Positions 58,087 to 64,000 of a DNA stretch of 64,000 bases are shown here, piece by piece (position 1 is the stretch's first letter; each line of letters begins with the position of its first letter). The notes beneath the pieces were generated by a model, which saw only the letters and a program-made list of their open reading frames with translations, had not been told where the DNA came from and searched no databases. The position numbers and the translations under genes were made by a program. The DNA comes from Pulveribacter suum (GTDB lineage Bacteria > Pseudomonadota > Gammaproteobacteria > Burkholderiales > Burkholderiaceae_C): contig NZ_CP027792.1 of assembly GCF_003013695.1 (NCBI RefSeq), positions 1,818,501-1,882,500 of the forward strand. Reading direction: 5' to 3'.

Positions 58087-59177
58087 CGCCCACCCGCCCT
58101 GCGCAGCGTGCCGCGCAGCGACCACTGGTTGTGGCGTGCGGCCAGCAGCACCAGGCCCAGCGCCAGCGTGCCGCCGTGCAGGCCTGCCATGAACGGCAGC
58201 AGGCCCAGGCGGCCGCTGGCGATCCAGCTTTGTCCGACGGTCATGAGGTTGTAGTAGATGATGAAGGCGAACAGGGCCAGCAGCATGCTAGCGCTGCGCC
58301 CGGCGCGCGGGTTGACCACTGCCAGGGCCAGCCCCAGCACCACGAAGTTGAGCACCGCCATCACCAGGCCCAGGCGCCAGGCCAGCTCTGCACGGTAGAC
58401 GGGCTGCGGGTTCAGGGCCAGCTCGTGGGTGTCGCGCGTCTTTACGGCGGCTTCTTCGGGACTGCTGCTGGAGGCGGCGCCAATGCGCGTGCCGTATTCC
58501 GCAAACTCGCTCAGGCGCAGGCCTGGCTTATCCAGCGCGGTCTCCAGCCGCTGGCCGCGGCTGAGCACGGCGATGCGCTCGCCCTGCTCGACCTTCAGCC
58601 GCGCTCCCTGCGCAGAGGTGACGGTCTCGCGCGTGGGCTCGGTGGTGGCAATGAAGACATTGCTGGCGGCGTTGGCGCCGGGTGTGTCCTTGTCGATAAA
58701 AAACACGCGCGAGCCGCCGGCCGACTCCTGAAATTCGCCGGGCGCGATGCGGTCCACGTCGCTGCGCTGCTCGTACTGGGTCTTGAGGTCCTGGATCTGC
58801 CGGTTGGCCCAGGGCCAGGCCACCAGCGCCAGCACGCCCACGGCCAGCATCACGGGCCAGGCAAAGCGCAGCAGCGGCGCCAGCAGGCTGACCAGGCCGC
58901 GGCCCGCGGAAAACCAGATCACCATTTCGCTGTCGCGGTACATGCGCGAGAGCACGCTGACCACCGCGACGAACAGGCTCAGGCTGAGGATGGTGGGCAG
59001 CTGGCCCAGCACGGTGAAGCCCATGACCAGCAGCACGTCGGTCGGCGCCACGCTGCCGCGCGAAGCCTGGCCCAGCGTGCGGATCAGCATCATGGTCATG
59101 ACCACGGTGATCAGCACCACCAGGGTGGCGCCGAACGAGCGCGCCAGCTCCTTGCGGATGGACGAATCGAATAACAT
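58083..59177 (-). CDS. lptF: LPS export permease LptF
   Basis: Partner of LptG, same fold. 364 residues, starting MLFDSSIRKELARSFGATLV; N-terminal helices to about 130, jellyroll region, and C-terminal helices (LGLVMAVLNFVVLGLALAVV, SMLLALFAFIIYYNLMTVGQ). Divergent from pepA, the usual arrangement in proteobacteria; 23 bp separate the two start codons, so promoters must overlap the neighbouring genes. Confidence 0.95.
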   Translation of the reverse strand: MLFDSSIRKELARSFGATLVVLITVVMTMMLIRTLGQASRGSVAPTDVLLVMGFTVLGQLPTILSLSLFVAVVSVLSRMYRDSEMVIWFSAGRGLVSLLAPLLRFAWPVMLAVGVLALVAWPWANRQIQDLKTQYEQRSDVDRIAPGEFQESAGGSRVFFIDKDTPGANAASNVFIATTEPTRETVTSAQGARLKVEQGERIAVLSRGQRLETALDKPGLRLSEFAEYGTRIGAASSSSPEEAAVKTRDTHELALNPQPVYRAELAWRLGLVMAVLNFVVLGLALAVVNPRAGRSASMLLALFAFIIYYNLMTVGQSWIASGRLGLLPFMAGLHGGTLALGLVLLAARHNQWSLRGTLRRAGGR

Positions 59178-59200
59178 TGGTTGGAAGGAAAACGCCGATT

Positions 59201-60673
59201 ATGAACTTCGAACTCAAGACGCTTTCACTGGCCGCCGCGTGCCGCCACAAATGCGACCTGCTGGTGGTTTTGATCCCTGAAGGCTTTGCCACGGAGCCGG
59301 ACGAGCTCTCGGCCTTGGCTGCCCGCGCGCTCAAGGAGCGCGATCTGGAGGCCAAGCCCGGCAAGCTGCTGCAGTGGTATGCGCCCGCGGGCGTGGTGGC
59401 GCGCCGCGTGGTCCTGGTCGGCTGCGGCGACGCCAGCGCCAAGGCCGTGCGCCAGGCTGTGCTGGCGCTGGCACCGGCGCTGAAGATCCCCGGTGTACGT
59501 CGCATGGCCCTGGTACTGCCCGGGCAGGTTCAGCCGCAGTCCGTGCGTGCAGCGGTGTGCGCCGTGGCCGACGCCAGCTATGTGTACACCACGACCAAAA
59601 GCAAGGCCGAGCCCCGGGCGCTGGAGCGCGTCACCATCGGCGTGGCGGATGCCGCCGCGGCCCGCGAAGACTTCGCCGCCGGGCAGGGCCTGGCTGCCGG
59701 CATCGAGTTCGCCCGCGAATGGGCCAACCGGCCTGCCAACCATGCCACGCCCACGCTGCTGGGCAATGCGGCAAAGGCACTGGCCAAGCTGCCCGGCATC
59801 CAGTGCACCGTTTACGGCCCAGCCGAAGTCGCCAAGCTGGGCATGGGGGCCTTCCTGGCCGTGGCCCAAGGCTCGGAGCAGCCTCTGCGCTTCATCGAGC
59901 TGCGCTACAGCGGCGCGGCCAAGTCGCAGGCGCCCGTGGTGCTGGTGGGCAAGGGGATCACCTTCGACACCGGCGGCATCTCTCTCAAGCCTGCCGCCGA
60001 GATGGACGAGATGAAGTTCGACATGGGCGGCGCAGCCAGCGTCCTGGGCGTGTTTCGAGCCCTCGCTGAACTGAAGCCCGCCCTGAACGTGGTCGGCCTG
60101 ATCCCCGCCTGCGAGAACATGCCCGACGGGCGCGCCGTCAAGCCGGGCGACGTGGTCACCAGCATGAGTGGGCAGACCATCGAAGTCCTCAACACCGATG
60201 CCGAAGGACGGCTGGTGCTGTGCGACGCGCTGACCTATGCGGCCCGCTTCAAGCCCGCGGCGGTCATCGATGTGGCCACGCTCACGGGCGCCTGCGTGAT
60301 TGCCCTGGGCGGCCTGCGCAGCGGCCTGTTCGCGACCGACGATGCCCTGGCCGTGCAGCTGCAGGATGCGGGTGATGCGGCGCTGGATCCGTGCTGGCGC
60401 ATGCCGCTGGACGACGACTATGCGGAAGGCCTCAAGAGCAACTTCGCAGACGTGGGCAATGTAGGTGGACGGCCGGCAGGGTCCATCACGGCTGCCAAGT
60501 TCCTGCAACGTTTCGTTGGCGACATGCCCTGGGCGCACCTGGACATTGCCGGCACGGCCTGGAAGGGAGGTGCCTCCAAGGGTGCCACCGGCCGGCCGGT
60601 GGGGCTGCTTGTGCATTACCTGCTGGCCCGTGCGGCCGGCACGCCCGGCAAGGCCGCGGCACGCGGGCGCTGA
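59201..60673 (+). CDS. pepA: Leucyl aminopeptidase (cytosol aminopeptidase)
   Basis: Zinc/manganese M17 aminopeptidase. 490 residues from ATG 59201 (MNFELKTLSLAAACRHKCDL). Catalytic lysine-containing VLVGKGITFDTGGISLKPAAEMDEMKFDMGGAAS near 250-280 and the family signature NTDAEGRLVL near 332. In related species PepA also binds DNA (XerSiteI, carAB); that cannot be judged here. holC follows 15 bp later. Confidence 0.96.
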   Translation: MNFELKTLSLAAACRHKCDLLVVLIPEGFATEPDELSALAARALKERDLEAKPGKLLQWYAPAGVVARRVVLVGCGDASAKAVRQAVLALAPALKIPGVRRMALVLPGQVQPQSVRAAVCAVADASYVYTTTKSKAEPRALERVTIGVADAAAAREDFAAGQGLAAGIEFAREWANRPANHATPTLLGNAAKALAKLPGIQCTVYGPAEVAKLGMGAFLAVAQGSEQPLRFIELRYSGAAKSQAPVVLVGKGITFDTGGISLKPAAEMDEMKFDMGGAASVLGVFRALAELKPALNVVGLIPACENMPDGRAVKPGDVVTSMSGQTIEVLNTDAEGRLVLCDALTYAARFKPAAVIDVATLTGACVIALGGLRSGLFATDDALAVQLQDAGDAALDPCWRMPLDDDYAEGLKSNFADVGNVGGRPAGSITAAKFLQRFVGDMPWAHLDIAGTAWKGGASKGATGRPVGLLVHYLLARAAGTPGKAAARGR

Positions 60674-60688
60674 AGGCTGCGCATATAT

Positions 60689-61126
60689 ATGACCGAAGTG
60701 GCGTTTCACTTCAATGCGCCGGACAAGCTGGAATACGCCTGCCGCTTCGTGCGCAAGGCCCTGCGGCGCGACATGCGGCTGGCCGTCGTGGCAGCGCCTG
60801 CAGACCTGGAGCGCCTTGACCGCATGCTGTGGGACATGGCGCCGACCGATTTCGTGGCGCACTGCCTGGGCAGCGCTACGCCCGAGCTGGTGGAGGCGTC
60901 GCCCGCCGTTCTGACCCATGACTTGAGGCTGTGCCCCCATCGCCAGATGCTGCTCAACCTGGGCGACGTGGTGCCTGCGTCTTTCGCCGAGTTCGACAGG
61001 GTGGTCGAGGTGGTGGGCCGGGACGACGGTGACCGGGCTGCGGCACGCGGGCGCTGGCGCGAATACGCCGCACAGGGCTATGCCATCGTGCGGCATGACC
61101 TGGTGGCCAGGGAGGGGAGCGAGTGA
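60689..61126 (+). CDS. holC: DNA polymerase III chi subunit
   Basis: Clamp-loader accessory subunit linking to single-strand binding protein. 145 residues. MTEVAFHFNAPDKLEYACRFVRKALR at the start and the conserved RLDRMLWDMAPTDFVAHC near 45. Standard place after pepA. Its TGA overlaps the GTG of the next gene. Confidence 0.94.
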   Translation: MTEVAFHFNAPDKLEYACRFVRKALRRDMRLAVVAAPADLERLDRMLWDMAPTDFVAHCLGSATPELVEASPAVLTHDLRLCPHRQMLLNLGDVVPASFAEFDRVVEVVGRDDGDRAAARGRWREYAAQGYAIVRHDLVAREGSE

Positions 61127-61482
61127 GCCAGCCACCCCGGACCCCGCCACGCTTCGTGCCCACGCTGACCGAAGTGGTGCATGGCCAGGCACATGCACAG
61201 CAGGCGCCGCCAGCGCCGCCCGCACCTGAGGCGGGTGCACCGCCGCCGCCTGCAGTCCCGCCTGTTCCGCCGGGCTTCGAAGAATATGTAGTGCACCGTG
61301 TCATGCAGCGGGTGGACGGCATTTTGGAGCGCCAGCTGAGCGAGGCCATCGCCCTGGTGATCGAAGAGCAGACCCGATCCATGGTGCCGCGCCTGCGCGA
61401 AGAGGTGGAGTCGGTCGTGCGCCACGCCGTGTACGAGGCCGTTGCGCAAGAGCTGGCGCTGCCCGATCGCGGTAGTCACTGA
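61123..61482 (+). CDS. Hypothetical protein coupled to holC (DUF2486-like)
   Basis: 119 residues, start GTG 61123 in a GTGA overlap with the holC stop. Two parts: residues 1-50 are Pro/Ala-rich and disordered (APPAPPAPEAGAPPPPAVPP), residues 50-119 are helical (YVVHRVMQRVDGILERQLSE, LIVEEQTRSM-like LVIEEQTRSMVPRLREEVES). Resembles small betaproteobacterial proteins next to holC; function unknown, possibly with the chi subunit. Confidence 0.7.
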   Translation: MSQPPRTPPRFVPTLTEVVHGQAHAQQAPPAPPAPEAGAPPPPAVPPVPPGFEEYVVHRVMQRVDGILERQLSEAIALVIEEQTRSMVPRLREEVESVVRHAVYEAVAQELALPDRGSH

Positions 61483-61574
61483 TGCGATAACAGGGTATAT
61501 CCCCGTGTGGTATCGGCGTGACTTTCTCGTGTTCCCTAGTGTTGCCCCAGGGCGATTGCGATATGTTTCCCAGC

Positions 61575-61587
61575 GTTGTTAGACAAC
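61575..61587. promoter_or_regulatory. Inverted repeat upstream of livJ
   Basis: GTTGT-TAG-ACAAC, 32 bp before the livJ ATG, in a 136-bp intergenic region that should contain the livJ promoter. Could be an operator; no protein is implied by the sequence. Confidence 0.3.
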
Positions 61588-61618
61588 ATCATTTCAGCGC
61601 TTTTTATTGGAGACACAT

Positions 61619-62746
61619 ATGCAATTGAAGTTGAAATTGACCGTGGCCGCTGCTATCGCAGCTGTTGCCAGTGTGGCTGCTGCTCAAGAGGTGGTGAAGA
61701 TCGGTCACGTGGCGCCCGTATCCGGCGCCCAGGCGCACTACGGTAAGGACAACGAAAATGGCGCGCGCATGGCCATCGAGGATCTGAACGCCCAGAACCC
61801 GACGATCGGCGGCAAGAAGATCAAGTTCGAGCTGCTGGCCGAAGACGACGCGGCCGATCCCAAGCAGGGCACCGCCGCAGCCCAGAAGCTGTGCGACGCC
61901 AAGGTTGCCGGCGTGGTGGGCCATCTGAACTCCGGCACCACCATTCCTGCTGCCAAGGTGTACAACGACTGCGGCATTCCGCACGTCACCGGCGCTGCAA
62001 CCAACCCGAACCTGACCAAGCCTGGCTACAAGACTACTTTCCGCATCATCGCCAACGACAACGCGCTGGGCGCTGGTCTGGCGTCCTATGCTGCCGAGAC
62101 GCTGAAGCTCAAAACCGTCGCCATCGTCGATGACCGCACGGCCTATGGCCAGGGCGTGGCCAACGTGTTCAAGAAGGTGGCTGCCGAAAAGGGCATGAAA
62201 GTGGTGGACGAGCAGTTCACGACCGACAAGGCAACCGACTTCATGGCCATCCTCACGGCCATCAAGTCCAAAAATCCTGATGCCATCTTCTACGGCGGCA
62301 TGGACCCACAGGCAGGCCCCATGCTGCGCCAGATGGAGCAGTTGGGCATGGCGAACGTGAAGTTCTTCGGCGGCGACGGCGTCTGCACGCATGAGATCTC
62401 CAAGCTGGCTGCGGGCGCCAAGACGCTGGGCAACGTCATCTGCGCCGAGGGCGGCGCGTCCCTGACCAAGATGCCTGGCGGCGCCGCCTGGAAAGCCAGG
62501 TACGACGCCAAGTATCCCAACCAGTTCCAGGTCTATAGCCCCTATACCTATGACGCGACCATGCTGCTGGCCGATGCCATGAAGCGTGCAGGCTCGTGGG
62601 ACCCGAAGGTCTATATCCCCGAACTGCTCAAGTCCAACTACAAGGGCGTGACGGCCAACATCGCCTTTGAGCCCAACGGCGAGATGAAGAACCCTGCCAT
62701 CACCTTGTACACCTACCCCGATGGCAAGAAGACGCCGATGAACTGA
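61619..62746 (+). CDS. Branched-chain amino acid ABC transporter, periplasmic binding protein
   Basis: LivJ-type type-1 binding protein, 375 residues from ATG 61619. Signal peptide about 1-22 ending AAA, mature part starting QEVVKIGHVAPVSGAQAHYG. Ligand-site segments: GVVGHLNSGTTIPAAKVYND near 98, TTFRIIANDNALGAGLASY near 140, KTVAIVDDRTAYGQGVANVF near 165, IFYGGMDPQAGPMLRQ near 222. It stands alone with a promoter region upstream and terminators downstream; permease and ATPase genes must lie elsewhere. Substrate among Leu/Ile/Val or related acids is inferred. Confidence 0.9.
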   Translation: MQLKLKLTVAAAIAAVASVAAAQEVVKIGHVAPVSGAQAHYGKDNENGARMAIEDLNAQNPTIGGKKIKFELLAEDDAADPKQGTAAAQKLCDAKVAGVVGHLNSGTTIPAAKVYNDCGIPHVTGAATNPNLTKPGYKTTFRIIANDNALGAGLASYAAETLKLKTVAIVDDRTAYGQGVANVFKKVAAEKGMKVVDEQFTTDKATDFMAILTAIKSKNPDAIFYGGMDPQAGPMLRQMEQLGMANVKFFGGDGVCTHEISKLAAGAKTLGNVICAEGGASLTKMPGGAAWKARYDAKYPNQFQVYSPYTYDATMLLADAMKRAGSWDPKVYIPELLKSNYKGVTANIAFEPNGEMKNPAITLYTYPDGKKTPMN

Positions 62747-62760
62747 AAGATTTGACGGCG

Positions 62761-62788
62761 GGGCGGCAGGTCTGTTGATCTGCCGCCC
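62761..62788. terminator. GC-rich hairpin after livJ
   Basis: Stem GGGCGGCAG (62761-62769) with CTGCCGCCC (62780-62788); only a weak T-run follows. It may protect the 3' end of livJ mRNA. Confidence 0.5.
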
Positions 62789-62805
62789 TTGATTCATCCG
62801 AAATG

Positions 62806-62842
62806 AAAAAGGCGATGCGTGAACGGCGCATTGCCTTTTTTT
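62806..62842. terminator. Bidirectional terminator between livJ and fnr
   Basis: AAAAAGGCGATGCG (62806-62819) pairs with CGCATTGCCTTTTT (62827-62840), one G-T pair, 7-nt loop, and T-run in both directions. Ends both livJ and the convergent fnr. Confidence 0.85.
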
Positions 62843-62872
62843 ACAGTGAATCTTAGAAAACCGCTTTGTCGG

Positions 62873-63616
62873 TCAGTGGCTGCCTTGCTGGCTGTTGACG
62901 ATGCGTTTGAGCGCTGCCGTGTCCACAATCCGTACGTGGCGCTGCTTGACCTCCACGATGCCTTCTTCGACAAACTTGGAGAACGTTCGGCTCACGGTCT
63001 CTAGCTTGAGCCCGAGATAGCTGCCGATCTCCTCGCGCGTCATGCGCAGCACCAGTTCGGATTGCGAAAAGCCGCGCGCGTGCAGACGCTGCACCAGATT
63101 CAGCAGGAAGGCTGCCAGGCGCTCCTCTGCACGCATGCTGCCCAGCAGCAGCATGACGCCGTGCTCGCGCACGATCTCGCGGCTCATGATCTTGTGCACG
63201 TGCTGCTGCAATGCTGCCACTTCGCGCGACAGCTCTTCGATGCGGTCGAAAGGCATGACGCAGACTTCGGCATCTTCCAGGGCCACGGCGTCGCAGGTAT
63301 GGTGGTCATGCACGATCCCATCCAGCCCGATGATTTCGCCCGCCATCTGAAAACCGGTGACCTGATCGCGGCCGTCTTCAGTGGCCACGCAGGTCTTGAA
63401 GAAGCCGGTACGAATGGCAAACAGGGAAGTGAACGGCTCCCCGTTGCGAAACAAGGTGCTCCCGCGCTTGACCTTGCGACGAACTGCGACGACCTCGTCG
63501 ATGCGTTTGAGCTGCTGCTCGTCCAAGCCCACGGGCATGCACAGCTCGCGCAGGTTGCAGTTGGAACATGCGACCTTGATGGACTGGAGTTGGGGGTGCG
63601 TGGAGGCCCGGTTCAT
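62873..63616 (-). CDS. fnr: FNR-type oxygen-sensing transcription regulator
   Basis: Crp/Fnr family, 247 residues. N-terminal CSNCNLRELC (Cys17, 20, 26) plus Cys108 in HHTCDAV are the four [4Fe-4S] ligands, so it is an anaerobic activator of the FNR/Anr class. Winged helix MTREEIGSYLGLKLETVSRTFSKF carries the E-x-x-S-R recognition pattern for TTGA half-sites. ATG 63616. Divergent from hemN with two box-like sites between, so it probably regulates hemN and itself, and likely the nir genes together with Dnr. Confidence 0.95.
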   Translation of the reverse strand: MNRASTHPQLQSIKVACSNCNLRELCMPVGLDEQQLKRIDEVVAVRRKVKRGSTLFRNGEPFTSLFAIRTGFFKTCVATEDGRDQVTGFQMAGEIIGLDGIVHDHHTCDAVALEDAEVCVMPFDRIEELSREVAALQQHVHKIMSREIVREHGVMLLLGSMRAEERLAAFLLNLVQRLHARGFSQSELVLRMTREEIGSYLGLKLETVSRTFSKFVEEGIVEVKQRHVRIVDTAALKRIVNSQQGSH

Positions 63617-63675
63617 GGCGCTAGCTTACCTTCGAAGTAACAACGGCCGCGAAAGCCGCAGAAAGGCGAGAGACA

Positions 63676-63690
63676 TTGACTTGCGATCAA
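63676..63690. promoter_or_regulatory. FNR-like box with 7-bp spacer near fnr
   Basis: TTGACTTGCGATCAA: both half-sites TTGA and TCAA but with N7 instead of N6. Lies 59 bp before the fnr start and 99 bp before hemN. The odd spacing makes it a weak candidate. Confidence 0.35.
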
Positions 63691-63717
63691 TTGTCTTTGC
63701 CTGGACGATGGCGGCTC

Positions 63718-63731
63718 TTGATCGAAATCAA
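63718..63731. promoter_or_regulatory. Perfect FNR box before hemN
   Basis: TTGATCGAAATCAA, exact match to TTGAT-N4-ATCAA. 58 bp before the hemN ATG, consistent with a class II FNR activation site. Confidence 0.9.
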
Positions 63732-63789
63732 GGACACTCTGACCGCTTCTCGTGCACAGTGGCTCGCATACCGCGAGGATTTTGTCTGT

Positions 63790-64000
63790 ATGACCGTTGT
63801 CACCACTGAGTTGTTGCGCCGCTTTGACGTTTCCGGCCCGCGCTACACCTCCTACCCCACGGCCGATCGCTTCGTGGAAGCATTTGGCGAACAGGAATAT
63901 GTATTGGCGTTGCAGCAGCGACGCCTGGGCTCTGTGGGCAAGGCGACACCTCTGTCGCTTTATGTCCACATCCCTTTTTGCGAGTCGCTGTGCTACTACT
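63790..64000 (+). CDS. hemN: Oxygen-independent coproporphyrinogen III oxidase, 5' part
   Basis: First 70 codons only; the gene runs past the window. Starts MTVVTTELLRRFDVSGPRYTSYPTADRFVEAF, the family N-terminus, and reaches LYVHIPFCESLCYY, the radical SAM iron-sulfur ligands CxxxCxx(C). Does the HemF reaction without oxygen. Divergent from fnr with a perfect FNR box upstream, so it is expected to be induced anaerobically. Confidence 0.94.
   Translation, partial: MTVVTTELLRRFDVSGPRYTSYPTADRFVEAFGEQEYVLALQQRRLGSVGKATPLSLYVHIPFCESLCYY

Overview
The window reads as chromosomal DNA of a high-GC betaproteobacterium of the Comamonadaceae, in the neighbourhood of Acidovorax, Alicycliphilus, Diaphorobacter or Melaminivora. 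This rests on the protein sequences, on gene order typical of the family (clpS-clpA, bamD, holC next to divergent lptFG, the sucA-sucB-lpdA run) and on two families of dispersed intergenic repeats that I associate with this group. The exact genus is an inference. No rRNA, tRNA, CRISPR array or transposase is visible.

Layout. 1-4 kb: the end of a YejF-type ABC ATPase, hydroxypyruvate isomerase, a tandem universal stress protein and an AI-2E family permease. 4-11 kb: the 2-oxoglutarate dehydrogenase operon (sucA, sucB, lpdA) followed by zapE. 11-20 kb: a secreted coiled-coil protein, a PP2C phosphatase, bamD, dnaE, clpS and clpA. 20-28.8 kb: a small membrane protein, mltB, sbcB, an unusual permease-Rossmann-GAF fusion, upp, a crotonase and a divergent YebC paralogue.

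28.8-35.6 kb is an AT-richer accessory block on the minus strand. It holds a compact four-gene cassette: a 59-residue ribbon-helix-helix protein, a 1488-residue superfamily 1 helicase with a C-terminal Vsr-like nuclease domain, a 219-residue protein ending in what looks like a J-domain without its HPD motif, and a 217-residue protein with a two-helix membrane hairpin. The first three are joined by stop/start overlaps. I consider this the best candidate for an undescribed (anti-mobile-element) system. A frameshifted gene remnant lies just upstream.

35.6-42.4 kb returns to core genes: yjgR, yebC, purD, hemF, rsfS, rlmH, maf. 42.4-52.7 kb is a denitrification island: a Dnr-like regulator, then nirN, nirJ, nirH, nirG, a fused nirDL, nirF, nirC and nirS on the minus strand, with nirE divergent. 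Together they encode cytochrome cd1 nitrite reductase and most of heme d1 synthesis. The island appears to split the maf-rng neighbourhood. 52.7-64 kb: rng, a methionine-type aminotransferase, cysB, cbiX, lptG-lptF, pepA, holC, a small partner gene, livJ, fnr and the start of hemN. FNR/Dnr-type boxes (TTGA-N6-TCAA) lie between nirS and nirE and before hemN, with a near-match before dnr, linking the nir island and the fnr-hemN pair into one low-oxygen/NO circuit.

Nine copies of one ~50-bp palindromic repeat and four of a ~90-bp repeat sit between genes. Several supply gene ends or lengthen apparent N-termini, so some starts here need care.
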